Below are positions 15,865 to 24,212 of a DNA stretch of 32,319 nt, piece by piece. A program made the position numbers and the translations under genes. Source of the DNA: Atopobiaceae bacterium (lineage in GTDB: Bacteria; Actinomycetota; Coriobacteriia; Coriobacteriales; Atopobiaceae); assembly GCA_017533825.1 (NCBI GenBank), contig JAFWIE010000079.1:1-32319 (forward strand), in the 5' to 3' direction. Positions within the stretch are counted from its first letter, which is position 1. Every line of letters starts with the position of its first letter. Below the pieces are notes generated by a model. It ran no database searches. It saw nothing but the letters and a program-made list of their open reading frames with translations, and had not been told where the DNA came from.

Positions 15865-17198
15865 CGACTGCTGCCTCCGTTCTCTGTGGCACATCGTGCG
15901 AATCGCTCTGCGAGCGGGAGCGCGCCCGCCAGATGCAGGTGCGGATACCCGGCGTAGAGCTTCGGCGTGGCATAGCAGCACTTCCAGGTCGTCCCATTGG
16001 GCTTGCGTGCCACAAGGTTCTCGCCGTTGTGCGTGCTGTCCCAATGATGGAACTCGTGTATCGGCACCTGCTCGCCCGCACGCATGAGCATACTGTCGTG
16101 CTGCGTGACGAGGTGCGCGTAGCCAAAGCGCACGAGGTGGCCGGCGGGAATCGAGCTGCCGGGCAGCACGTCCGCCATGTGATGTGCGCGTCCGCCCTTG
16201 TCGACGAGCGTCTCTTGCAGATACATGAACCCTCCGCACTCGGCGACGGTGGGAAGTCCGTCCGAGACGGCGTCGTGCACCGAGCGCAGCATGGAGCGGT
16301 TCTCGGCAAGCTGTGTCGCATGCAGCTCCGGATAGCCGCCTCCCAAGTAGATGCCGTCTGCTGGGGGTAGCTCCTCGTCGTGAAGTGGGCTGAAGGGGAC
16401 GAGCTCGGCGCCGCATTCCTCGAGCCGCGCCAGACTCGCGTCGTAATAGAAGCAGAATGCCTCGTCGCGCGCCACGGCAATGCGGCATCGGTTGCCGCAC
16501 TCGTGCGCGGGGGGCGGTGTGGGTTCCACGTTGGCGGCAACCGCAAGAAGTGCCCCGAGGTCGCACGTGCGCTCGAGCGTTGCGGCGAGCGCATCGATGC
16601 GACGCTGGAAGTCGGGCACCTCCTGGGCCGTGACCAACCCGAGGTGTCGGCTGGCAAACTCCGCCTCCTCCATAGCTGGGAGGTATCCAAAGACGGGAAG
16701 GTGACACTCGCGCTCGATGAGGGGCGCGAGGTGAGAAGCGAGGCCGGGCTTGCAGTTGGAGAGAATCACGCCGACCACCACGTTGGGCGTGCGAAACGCG
16801 CAGACGCCCCGTATCTGCGCGGCGAGGGTCAAGCTGCTCCCGCTCGGGCGAACGACCAGAATCACTGGCAGATGTTCGCGGGCTGCGAGTTGCCATGCGC
16901 TCGCCTCGTCGGTGCCGGCGATGCCATCAAAGAGTCCCATCGCGCCCTCAACGACGGCGACATCGGCGTGCGTGGAGCACAGCGTCGCATGCACCGCCGC
17001 GCCGCCCTGCAGGAAGAGGTCGAGATTGTCGCAGGGGGCACGAAGCACCCGGCGATGGAACATCGGGTCGAGATAGTCTGGCCCGCACTTGAAGCCTGCG
17101 ACCGAGAGGTCTTTGCGCTGCAAGGCGCGCATCAACGCGCACGTGAGCACCGTCTTGCCCGCACCGCTTTGCATGGCCGAGAGCATGAGGGCAATCAT
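15861..17198 (-). CDS. cbiA: Cobyrinate a,c-diamide synthase CbiA, 445 aa
   Basis: Glutamine-dependent amidotransferase that amidates the a and c side chains of (cob)yrinic acid. The N-terminal P-loop is SAMQSGAGKTV, followed by FKCGPDYLDPMFH and VVEGAMGLFDG, all typical of the family. The C-terminal class I glutaminase domain has the nucleophile in VAECGGFMYLQ and the segment IYLGGGYPELHA. The C-terminal region ends in the family's YAGYPHLHLAG stretch. Length is normal. The ATG at 17198 overlaps the cbiE-cbiT stop, and the stop overlaps cobT, both by 4 bases. In the anaerobic route this step comes right after the CbiC methyl shift. Confidence 0.95.
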   Translation of the reverse strand: MIALMLSAMQSGAGKTVLTCALMRALQRKDLSVAGFKCGPDYLDPMFHRRVLRAPCDNLDLFLQGGAAVHATLCSTHADVAVVEGAMGLFDGIAGTDEASAWQLAAREHLPVILVVRPSGSSLTLAAQIRGVCAFRTPNVVVGVILSNCKPGLASHLAPLIERECHLPVFGYLPAMEEAEFASRHLGLVTAQEVPDFQRRIDALAATLERTCDLGALLAVAANVEPTPPPAHECGNRCRIAVARDEAFCFYYDASLARLEECGAELVPFSPLHDEELPPADGIYLGGGYPELHATQLAENRSMLRSVHDAVSDGLPTVAECGGFMYLQETLVDKGGRAHHMADVLPGSSIPAGHLVRFGYAHLVTQHDSMLMRAGEQVPIHEFHHWDSTHNGENLVARKPNGTTWKCCYATPKLYAGYPHLHLAGALPLAERFARCATENGGSSR

Positions 17199-18418
17199 GC
17201 GCCGGCATCTCCCACGGGTGCCTCCTTCACGCGTTGTCCCACGATGAGAAACACGGGATTGTTTGCCTTGAAGAGCCGCAGTCCGCCCGTCTTGTGCGTG
17301 CGACTCACCGCGATCTGTGTGACTTCGGGATCGAAGCCATGCTCGTCCATCCAGGTGGCTGCCTGCTCAAGCGTCTGAAGCGCGATGGCTGCTACGCAGA
17401 TGCGTACGAAGGGGTTGGCCTCGAGGGCCGCGTCCAGGATTCGCTCGAGCCTGCCAGCGCTGCCGCCCACAAATACCGCATCGGGCCTCGGAAGGTCGGC
17501 GAGGGCCTCTGGTGCCGTGCCTTCAACCACATGGAGGTTCCACGTGCGCAAACGCTGGTGGTTCTCTCGCACGAGCGCGACTGCTTCGGGATCGCGCTCG
17601 ATGGCCCACACCTCCCGTGCAACGAGGGCGAGCTCGACGCTCACCGAGCCCGTTCCCGCACCAACGTCCCAGCATACGGCATGGGGCGTGATGCCGAGCT
17701 TCGCCAAGGCGCAAGCGCGGACTTCCTGCTTGGTCATGGGAACGTCTCCGCGCACAAATGCCTCGTCCGGCAACCCCGGCGTTCTTCTGCGCGCGAGCAG
17801 GTCGTGGGGCATCTCGATGAGCATCACATTGAGGCTGTCGTACTCGCCCGCGGCCATCGCTTCTGCCGTGTCTTCGCGTATGCGTTCGTCGGCATAACCA
17901 AGGTTCTCCGCCACCGTCACGTGGCAGGCGCCGAGACCCGCATCGACGAGCTCGCCACAGATCGCACGCACCGTCTGCGCGCCCGAGGTGAGCAGGAACA
18001 CCGGCCGCCCCGTGCGGAGGAGGCCAATCACGTCACAGTCCCTGCCGTGCGCGGAGTCGAGAACCCACTTCTGCCATGGCCTTCCGAGCCGCGCGGCGAA
18101 GAGCTGCACGCTGGAGATGCCTGGCACCAAATGGACAATGTGGCCGTCTTTCTCGAGCAGGGGAAGGAGTCCCGTTGCCCCCGAGAAGAATCCCACGTCA
18201 CCGCTCAGCACGACAACTGAGCGCCGTGCACGTGAGTGACGCAGCAAGGTAGCCACCTCCTGCGCGCGAACTGCCACGACGGTCTCCACGGTCGTGGATG
18301 GCAGAGCGTAGACGAGGCGCCCCGCGCCTACGATGAGCTCCGCGCGTGCGATGGCCTCTTCTGCCTCGGGCAAGAGGTCGCTGCCCGTGCAACCCATGCC
18401 CACGAGGGTAACTCTCAT
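17195..18418 (-). CDS. cbiET: CbiE-CbiT fusion (CobL type): precorrin-6B C5,15-methyltransferase and decarboxylase, 407 aa
   Basis: Residues 1 to about 205 are CbiE, a tetrapyrrole methylase (start motif VTLVGMGCTG, LSGDVGFFSG at 71-80, VPGISSVQLFAARLG at 98-112). Residues about 225-407 are CbiT, a class I SAM methyltransferase that also removes the C12 acetate carboxyl (SAM loop DVGAGTGSVSVE at 251-262, FVGGSAG at 316-322). Together they methylate C5 and C15. The fusion equals CobL and is common in actinobacteria and other groups. AAAGGAGG lies 7 bases upstream of the ATG at 18418, and both ends overlap neighbours by 4 bases. The open frame up to 18574 belongs to a shadow of cbiJ. Confidence 0.94.
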   Translation of the reverse strand: MRVTLVGMGCTGSDLLPEAEEAIARAELIVGAGRLVYALPSTTVETVVAVRAQEVATLLRHSRARRSVVVLSGDVGFFSGATGLLPLLEKDGHIVHLVPGISSVQLFAARLGRPWQKWVLDSAHGRDCDVIGLLRTGRPVFLLTSGAQTVRAICGELVDAGLGACHVTVAENLGYADERIREDTAEAMAAGEYDSLNVMLIEMPHDLLARRRTPGLPDEAFVRGDVPMTKQEVRACALAKLGITPHAVCWDVGAGTGSVSVELALVAREVWAIERDPEAVALVRENHQRLRTWNLHVVEGTAPEALADLPRPDAVFVGGSAGRLERILDAALEANPFVRICVAAIALQTLEQAATWMDEHGFDPEVTQIAVSRTHKTGGLRLFKANNPVFLIVGQRVKEAPVGDAGA

Positions 18419-19149
18419 CTGTCTTCCTCCTTTAGGGTCCGTAGCAGCTCGTTTACGCTCATTCCCGCCTCGCTCGGGCGCGAGATGAGCACTGCACGCA
18501 CCCCACAGCTTCTTGCTGCGGCAAGCTTCTCGTATGTTCCACCGGCTCGCCCCCCGTCCTTGGTGACGAGCCAACGAACTCGGTATTGTCTCATAAGTGC
18601 CTCGTTGAGGTCGCGAGAGAAGGGCCCATGCATCGCGATGACATTGCGGCGAGGGATGCCCGCGTGCTCACACGCGGCGAGGCCCTCGTGCGTGGGGAGA
18701 ACGCGCGCGACAAGTCGCGCGGGATCGATGCCCTCGAACTCGGCGAGCTCCTTGGAGCCTGTGGTCACGAGGATGATTCCCTCGGCGGAGGCGAGCAGGT
18801 CCGCCGCTTCGCGGGCCGAGGAGACGACGATGCAGTCGGAGGTGTCGGTCGCGTCTCGGGTCACGCGTCGCAAGGGAATGTCCTCGTTCTCGCAGGCTTC
18901 ACGTACGTTTGCACTCGCTTCCTCGGCGTAGGGGTGAGTCGCATCGATGCACAGGTCACATCCCCTGACGAGCTCTGCCATGCCCTGTGCGTGCCGTCGA
19001 CCGACGAGCACCTTGGCGCCTGGCACCTCTCCGAGGGCCTCAGCGCCCACCTTGGTGGCGACCGAGACGCACACCTCATGGCCCAGCTCGGTCAGTCGCT
19101 GCACGAGGATGCGCCCTTCGGTCGTTCCCCCAAACACGAGTATTCTCAT
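18415..19149 (-). CDS. cbiJ: Precorrin-6A reductase CbiJ, 244 aa
   Basis: Reduces (cobalt-)precorrin-6A with a nicotinamide cofactor. The N-terminus ILVFGGTTEGRIL is the family's nucleotide-binding signature. CIDATHPYAEEASANVREAC (about 81-100) and LVTTGSKELAEF (about 139-150) are further hallmarks, and the C-terminus keeps VTKDGGRAGGTYEKLAAA, as in CbiJ/CobK proteins. The start at 19149 has GAAGGAGG 5 bases upstream. Length is typical. A 96-base gap with no clear hairpin separates it from cbiH upstream; the cbiE-cbiT gene follows with a 4-base overlap. Confidence 0.93.
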   Translation of the reverse strand: MRILVFGGTTEGRILVQRLTELGHEVCVSVATKVGAEALGEVPGAKVLVGRRHAQGMAELVRGCDLCIDATHPYAEEASANVREACENEDIPLRRVTRDATDTSDCIVVSSAREAADLLASAEGIILVTTGSKELAEFEGIDPARLVARVLPTHEGLAACEHAGIPRRNVIAMHGPFSRDLNEALMRQYRVRWLVTKDGGRAGGTYEKLAAARSCGVRAVLISRPSEAGMSVNELLRTLKEEDR

Positions 19150-19245
19150 GGACGCCTCCTTCCGTGGGGTCGGCGATTCCGCTGTGTTGTAGCTACCTGT
19201 ATGGAGGCTAACAGTATGTGGCGGCAAGCTCGGTGAGCATAACGA

Positions 19246-19980
19246 TCATCCATCGATGCGATACCCCCTCGGCGTCACCAGATGGCCGTTGACGATGGTC
19301 GTCTGGGGGGCGCCGACAAACACGGTGGTGAGCATGTCCACGGGCTCGTCGCGCAGCTCGGCGAGCGTCAGAACCTTGTGCTGCTGCTCCGCCCGGCCGG
19401 CGTTGCGCACCCACCCGCAGGCTGTGGTTGCGTCACGTACCTCGAGCAGGATGTCGCAGGCCTTGCGTAGGTGGTCGGGCCGGTGGCGCGAGGCAGGGTT
19501 GTAGAGGCAGAGGGCGATGCCAGCTTCCGCGATGCAACGCAGCCGATGGGCGATGGTCTCCCAGGGCGTGAGGTAGTCGGAAAGCGAGATGGTGCAGAAG
19601 TCGTTGACCAGTGGCGCGCCAAGTACGGCGGCTCCCGCTAAGGCGGCTGTCACGCCGGGAATGATCTGGACGTCTACGCTGGGCTCCTTTGCGGCAAGCT
19701 CCAGTGCGAGGCCTGCCAGCCCGTAGACGCCCGCATCACCGCTGCAGACGAGCGCGACGTCCTTGCCCGCCGCTGCCTCGTGCACGGCCCATGCGCAGCG
19801 TTCGAGCTCGCCGCCCATGCCCGTGGCATGCGTTGGCTTGTGGGGGAGGAGGGCCGTCGCGAGCTCGACGTAGGCGGTGTATCCGCAAATGACGTCGGCT
19901 GCCTCGAGTGCCGCGTAGGCGCCGTGCGTCATGGTGGCGCGGTCGCCGGGCCCCAAGCCCACGACAAAGAGCCTACCCAC
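19246..19980 (-). CDS. cbiH: Precorrin-3B C17-methyltransferase CbiH, 244 aa
   Basis: SAM-dependent tetrapyrrole methylase that methylates C17 and drives ring contraction in the anaerobic route. Marks: the N-terminal LFVVGLGPGDRATMT, CGYTAYVELA (family-specific tyrosine region), CSGDAGVYGLAGL (SAM loop), IPGVTAALAGAAVLGAPLVNDF, and SLSDYLTPW, which is characteristic of CobJ/CbiH. The GTG start at 19980 has GGAGG about 7 bases upstream and overlaps the cbiF-cbiG stop by 8 bases (GTGGGTAG). No iron-sulfur-cluster cysteine extension, as found in some longer CbiH60-type proteins, is present. Confidence 0.93.
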   Translation of the reverse strand: MGRLFVVGLGPGDRATMTHGAYAALEAADVICGYTAYVELATALLPHKPTHATGMGGELERCAWAVHEAAAGKDVALVCSGDAGVYGLAGLALELAAKEPSVDVQIIPGVTAALAGAAVLGAPLVNDFCTISLSDYLTPWETIAHRLRCIAEAGIALCLYNPASRHRPDHLRKACDILLEVRDATTACGWVRNAGRAEQQHKVLTLAELRDEPVDMLTTVFVGAPQTTIVNGHLVTPRGYRIDG

Positions 19981-21781
19981 AGGTCCACCTCCAGTCCGGT
20001 TCGAAGGGACGTTCGGCCAAGGCCAAGGTGATGCCGTCGCCTGCGTCCTTGGGATGTACGAGCGTGCCGCCGTCGCTACCGAGCACCGCGCTGCGCTCAC
20101 ACACGTTGTCCACACCCATGACGTCTTGCACGAAGGCCGACGAGGCGAACGTTCCCGGGATGGAGGCGAGCTCGTCAGCAGAGAAGGTCATGAAGGGTAC
20201 GCCCAGCGTCTGGGCGAGCTCGATGAGGCCCTGCTCGTCCGCCTTCGCGTCAATGGAGCAGATGCAGGCGAGGGAGCGCCGGTCGTAGCGGGTACGCTCC
20301 ATGAGGTCCTTGGTGCGTCGCAGCAGAAGGTCGCTTGGCGTTCCCCGACGACACCCGATTCCCAGCACGAGTACGCGTGGCACGAGGTGCAGCGCGTGCT
20401 CGTCGGCGCTCTCGTGCGCCGAGAGCAGGACGTCGCAGGCATCCCCTGGTCCCACGACGGTGACGCCGCGAGGTGCGTCGCCCGGCAACGGCCAGTCGCT
20501 GCACACGCGTATGGCATCGTCGGCAAGCAGCCTTGACGAGACGTTCTTGATGCGCTCGGGGTTTGTCACGATGCATCCTTGGTGGCGCGCCCACTCGTCC
20601 ACAGCGAAGAGGCCCCGCCCGTCGGTGGCCGTGGTGATGGCGGGACGTGCCCCGCAGGCGGCCGCGATCTGTCGTGCGAGGTCGTTCGCGCCACCGAGGT
20701 GGCCACTGAGGAGGGGCAGGGCGAAGTGCGCGCCTTCGTCCACCACCACGACGGCCGGGTCGGTGGCCTTGCATCTCACGTGAGGAGCGATGGCTCGGAC
20801 GGCAATCCCTGCCGCCCCCACAAAGACGAGTCCGTCGGCGTCTTGGAAGCCTTCAGCGGTCCAACGGGAGAGTCCTCCCGGTTCGCAACGCCATGCGGTG
20901 CCCTCAAGCTTGCGGGCCAGCAGGTGCGCGAGCTTCTCTCCGCGGTCGGTGAACGAGACGATGCGCACGTCCGATGTTGCGCACCGTGTCGTGCGTCCCG
21001 TCGAATGCCCCACCGAATGTCCCGCCGAATGCGATGCCTTCCGGTAGCCCGTGGAGAAGGACGGGTCATACAAGCGGCTCCGCTCGCCTTCGCCGGCGAG
21101 GAACTCCCCCACGAGGATGAGGGCCGTGCGGTTGATGCTTGCCTTCTCGGCGTCCGACGCGAGCTGTCCCACGGTCGTGTGCACCACGCACTCGTCGGGC
21201 CAGCTTGCCTTGTACACGAGTGCGACGGGTGCGTCGGCATGGTATCCCCCGCTCAGAAGCTCCTCCTGTACCTGGGGCAGCATGCCCGCCGAGAGGAAGA
21301 TGGCCATGCTCGCCCCATGCGCTGCGAGGGCGCTGAGCCGCTCGCCCTCGGGCACGGGCGTCCGTCCGGCAAGGCGCGTCACGATGAGGCTTTGGCTTAC
21401 CCCGGGAAGCGTGTACTCAGCCTCCAGGCTTGCGGCCGCGGCGCACAGGCTCGAGACGCCGGGTGTGTCGTCGTAGGGAATGCCCAGCTCGTCGAGCGCA
21501 TCCATCTGCTCCCGAATGGCACCGTAGAGGCATGGGTCTCCCGTGTGCAGACGCACGACCTCGCGACCGTCGCGTTGCGCGCGTGCCATCACGTCGATGA
21601 CCTGCTCGAGGGTCATGCGTGCGCTGTCGTGGACTTCGCATGCCTCAGGAGCGAGTGAGAGGAGCTCGGGGTTGACGAGGCTGCCCGCATAGATAATGAC
21701 GTCGGCGGAGCCGAGCAATCGTGCCCCTCGCACCGTAATGAGGTCGGGGGCTCCTGGCCCTGCGCCTACGAAGTGAATCAT
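19973..21781 (-). CDS. cbiFG: CbiF-CbiG fusion: precorrin-4 C11-methyltransferase joined to cobalt-precorrin-5A hydrolase, 602 aa
   Basis: Residues 1 to about 240 are CbiF/CobM, which methylates C11 (IHFVGAGPGAPDLIT, LHTGDPCLYGAI at 78-89, TPGVSSLCAAAASLEAEYTLP near 106-125). Residues about 270-602 are CbiG, which opens the ring lactone and releases the two-carbon fragment (FVGAAGIAVRAIAPHV at 320-335, LLSGHLGGANDLARQIA at 357-372, and the C-terminal GIGCRRGTP domain from about 474). These are consecutive steps, so the fusion makes biochemical sense. The joint contains a His/Gly/Ser linker (residues 250-260) encoded by 12-bp tandem repeats. The start at 21781 has GGAGGAG upstream and faces the plus-strand ArsC/Spx-like gene, leaving 83 bases for divergent control. 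Confidence 0.94.
   Translation of the reverse strand: MIHFVGAGPGAPDLITVRGARLLGSADVIIYAGSLVNPELLSLAPEACEVHDSARMTLEQVIDVMARAQRDGREVVRLHTGDPCLYGAIREQMDALDELGIPYDDTPGVSSLCAAAASLEAEYTLPGVSQSLIVTRLAGRTPVPEGERLSALAAHGASMAIFLSAGMLPQVQEELLSGGYHADAPVALVYKASWPDECVVHTTVGQLASDAEKASINRTALILVGEFLAGEGERSRLYDPSFSTGYRKASHSAGHSVGHSTGRTTRCATSDVRIVSFTDRGEKLAHLLARKLEGTAWRCEPGGLSRWTAEGFQDADGLVFVGAAGIAVRAIAPHVRCKATDPAVVVVDEGAHFALPLLSGHLGGANDLARQIAAACGARPAITTATDGRGLFAVDEWARHQGCIVTNPERIKNVSSRLLADDAIRVCSDWPLPGDAPRGVTVVGPGDACDVLLSAHESADEHALHLVPRVLVLGIGCRRGTPSDLLLRRTKDLMERTRYDRRSLACICSIDAKADEQGLIELAQTLGVPFMTFSADELASIPGTFASSAFVQDVMGVDNVCERSAVLGSDGGTLVHPKDAGDGITLALAERPFEPDWRWTCG
21002..21037. repeat. 12-bp tandem repeat inside the CbiF-CbiG linker
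   Basis: Three 12-bp units (21002-21013, 21014-21025, 21026-21037), each starting CGAATG, encode the His-Ser/Gly-rich linker between the CbiF and CbiG domains. The third unit is more diverged. The repeat keeps frame because 12 is a multiple of three. Confidence 0.75.
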
Positions 21782-21864
21782 GGCATCTCCTCCGCCTTCC
21801 AAATGCAGGGGGCACACCACCCGAACTCATAATAAAATGGTTGCGCCGAAGAGAGGGGGACCCC

Positions 21865-22215
21865 ATGCTGTTTATTCATTATCCAAAGTGCGCCACCTGC
21901 AGGAAGGCGAAGGCGTGGCTTGACGAGCGTTCCATCGCCTATGACGCGCGTCACATCGTGGAGCAGAACCCGACCGTGGAAGAGTTGCGCGCATGGCACG
22001 AGAAGAGCGGCCTGCCGCTGCGTCGGTTCTTCAACACGTCGGGAAAGGCCTACCGCGAGATGGGCCTCAAGGACAAGCTGCCCGTCATGAGCGACGACGA
22101 GATGTTCGCCCTGCTTGCCTCCGATGGAATGCTGGTAAAACGCCCCCTGCTCGTGCGGAATGACGCAGTACTCGTCGGCTTCAAGCTGAGCGAATGGGAG
22201 CAGCTGCTCGGGTAA
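21865..22215 (+). CDS. ArsC/Spx/MgsR-family thioredoxin-fold protein, 116 aa
   Basis: Small thioredoxin-fold protein of the arsenate reductase C family. The N-terminus MLFIHYPKCATCRKAKAWL carries a CxxC at Cys9 and Cys12, followed by WHEKSGLPLRRFFNTSGKAYREMGLKDKL (split around residue 60), which is the usual middle motif of Spx-like proteins. The C-terminal KRPLLVRND is the conserved cis-proline/substrate loop. The CxxC form is more like Spx/MgsR and YffB-type proteins than classical ArsC. The start at 21865 has GAGAGGGGG upstream; the earlier TTG at 21841 is less likely. It is the only plus-strand gene in the cobalamin island, divergent from cbiF-cbiG and convergent with the ATPase-cbiD gene. 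Role unknown; a redox or stress function is an inference. Confidence 0.88.
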   Translation: MLFIHYPKCATCRKAKAWLDERSIAYDARHIVEQNPTVEELRAWHEKSGLPLRRFFNTSGKAYREMGLKDKLPVMSDDEMFALLASDGMLVKRPLLVRNDAVLVGFKLSEWEQLLG

Positions 22216-22262
22216 GCGCTCGGGTAAACTCGGTGCATGCGCAAAGCGCCGACTCCTCGTAC

Positions 22263-24212
22263 TCACGCCAGCCCCTGTAGCATCGTGCGGGCTGTGGGGG
22301 TCTCTCCCAGAAGTCCGTGTTGGTTCGAGAAGACCACGGCGCCCACGCGCAGCGAGCCTTGCGTCCGCAGGTCGAGGTGGCGCTGCATGGCGGCAATCAG
22401 GCACCTCATGACCTCGTCGGTCAGACCGGCATCGCGCAGCAGGTCGAGCGCCGCATCGGTCGTGGCGCACTGCAAGAGGCTCGAGCAGAGGTCCTGGCTG
22501 GCACCACAAATGGCGGCGTGGGCGCACATGAGCTCCATGCGACAGTCGGCCACCTTGGAGTGCGTGTTCATGATGCCTCCGGCGAGCTTGACGAGCTTGC
22601 CGATGTGCCCCACCACGAGCACCTCGGTAAATCCCTGTTCGACGCAGGTATCGAGCGCGTCGCCAAGGTAGTTGCTGAACTTTACCTGTGGGATGTTGGC
22701 AAGCTCGGGGAGTGCCGTTCGCACAAACTCTTCGGCGTAGTTGCCCGGCAGCAGGACCACGCGCGTCGCACCGAGCGCTCGCTGCTGACGCAGCTCGACC
22801 TCGATGGTGTCGACAAGGGCTTGCTCGCTCATGGGTTCCTCGATGCCCGTCGTGCCCAAGATGGAGATGCCGCCGACCACACCCAGCTGTGGGTTGAAGG
22901 TGCGATTGGCGAGCTCCTTGCCCCCAGGCACCTCGATGGTCACCGTGAGGCCGCCCGCATAGCCCAGCTCGGTCGCGACTGCCCGTGCCTGTTCCTCGAT
23001 CATCTGCCGGGGAACCCGGTTGATGGCCGCCGCGCCCACGGGCTGATCGAGTCCCGGCTTCGTGACCCTGCCCACGCCGTCGCCGCCCTCGATGGTGATG
23101 CCCTGCTCGGCACGCGAGACGTTCGCGACGACGACGATGCCGTTCGTGACGTCGGGATCATCGCCCGCATCCTTGCGGATGCCGCATGTGGCGACGTTGT
23201 CCCCAAGCGTGGCGAACTCGAGGTCGGCCGTGACGGTGACGCCCTTCGGGGTTACCAGCTCCATCGTCTGGGGTGCGCGTCCCGTCAGCAAGAGGCGCGT
23301 CGCCCCGGCGGTCGCGAGCGCCGCGCAGGTGCCGGTGGTCATCCCACGACGCAGTCGCTGTTGTCCGCTGCGCACGTAGCGCTCGTCGTGTCCGTCGCAC
23401 GCTGGCGGCTGGCTAGGCGACTGGCTAGGCCGCTGGTCGTATGGACGGTCGAGCCCGGGGTAGAGCTCGTCAAAGAGGTCATCGTCCACGCCATAGAGTG
23501 TCCGCACGTATCCGTCGCAGAACACCTCGTTGGGCGGGGCGACACGGTCGATGCGGCCGCGCGCAACGCAAACCACGAGGTCCGACGCGTAGCGTACGAG
23601 CTCCAGCTCGTGCAGGCTCATGAGCACGGCGACGCTCCGTTCGCGCGCGAGACGTCGCAGCGTGCGCACGAATTCCAGCTTGTGGTGGATGTCCAGATAC
23701 GAGGTGGGCTCGTCGAGAACGAGCACGTGCGGTTCTTGGCATATCGCTCGGGCAAACAACACGCGTTGGCGCTGTCCGTCGCTCAGTTGGGAGAATTGCC
23801 GCTCGGCAAGGTCGGCGACACCCACCAGCGCCATCGCCTCGTCCATGGCACGCCAATCGGCGTCGGTGAGCAGGCCGAGCCGACCGGTGTGCGGGTATCT
23901 GCCAAGGGCGACCACGTCCGCGCAGGTCATAAGCTCGGGATCGGCGCGTTCGGTCGTGAGGAGCGCCATCGTACGGGCGAGGTCGCTTGCCTTGAGGCTA
24001 GAGAGCTCGTCTTTGCCCACGTACACCGTGCCGCCCTTGGGCACGAGCCGTCGCGCGACGGTCTTGAGTATGGTCGACTTGCCCGCCCCATTGGGGCCTA
24101 TGAGGGTGCAGATCCGTCCGGGCTCGACCGCAATGTCGATGCCCGTGACGACTGTGCTTGCATAGCCGACGTCGAGGCTGACGGTATGCAGGGCACTCTG
24201 GCTCCTATCCAC
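22263..24212 (-). CDS. ABC transporter ATPase fused to CbiD (cobalt-precorrin-5B C1-methyltransferase), 649 aa
   Basis: A single uninterrupted frame joins a transporter ATPase to a biosynthetic enzyme. Residues 1-255 are a FecE/BtuD-type ATPase: Walker A GPNGAGKST (39-47), Q-loop region near MALLTTERA, signature LSDGQ (143-147), Walker B VLVLDEPTS (163-171), switch His201. After a Ser/Pro/Gln linker (about 258-280) comes CbiD (about 285-649): LRRGMTTGTCAALA, the conserved GGDGVGRVTKPGLDQPVG, GTTGIEEPMS, VVLLPGNYAEE and VGHIGKLVKLAGGIMNTHS. CbiD methylates C1 of the contracted ring. Both halves look complete. The GTG start at 24212 overlaps the permease stop by 8 bases (GTGGATAG), so the ATPase is placed exactly as in a normal binding-protein transporter operon. 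Frame errors cannot be excluded from one sequence, but none is seen. Confidence 0.9.
   Translation of the reverse strand: MDRSQSALHTVSLDVGYASTVVTGIDIAVEPGRICTLIGPNGAGKSTILKTVARRLVPKGGTVYVGKDELSSLKASDLARTMALLTTERADPELMTCADVVALGRYPHTGRLGLLTDADWRAMDEAMALVGVADLAERQFSQLSDGQRQRVLFARAICQEPHVLVLDEPTSYLDIHHKLEFVRTLRRLARERSVAVLMSLHELELVRYASDLVVCVARGRIDRVAPPNEVFCDGYVRTLYGVDDDLFDELYPGLDRPYDQRPSQSPSQPPACDGHDERYVRSGQQRLRRGMTTGTCAALATAGATRLLLTGRAPQTMELVTPKGVTVTADLEFATLGDNVATCGIRKDAGDDPDVTNGIVVVANVSRAEQGITIEGGDGVGRVTKPGLDQPVGAAAINRVPRQMIEEQARAVATELGYAGGLTVTIEVPGGKELANRTFNPQLGVVGGISILGTTGIEEPMSEQALVDTIEVELRQQRALGATRVVLLPGNYAEEFVRTALPELANIPQVKFSNYLGDALDTCVEQGFTEVLVVGHIGKLVKLAGGIMNTHSKVADCRMELMCAHAAICGASQDLCSSLLQCATTDAALDLLRDAGLTDEVMRCLIAAMQRHLDLRTQGSLRVGAVVFSNQHGLLGETPTARTMLQGLA
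23409..23444. repeat. 12-bp tandem repeat inside the ATPase-CbiD linker
   Basis: Two close 12-bp copies (CTGGCTAGGCGA at 23409-23420 and CTGGCTAGGCCG at 23421-23432) and a partial third (23433-23444). On the minus strand they encode the Ser/Pro/Gln-rich spacer between the ATPase and CbiD domains. Confidence 0.75.

Noticed and set aside
21805..21838. Divergent promoter pair between cbiF-cbiG and the ArsC/Spx-like gene
   Set aside because: An AT-rich CATAATAAAAT patch could hold -10 boxes, but no -35 element at proper spacing is found on either strand, so no call is made.
22216..22262. Bidirectional terminator between the ArsC/Spx-like gene and the ATPase-cbiD gene
   Set aside because: Only short GC pairings (GCGC...) are possible and there is no T run on either side.
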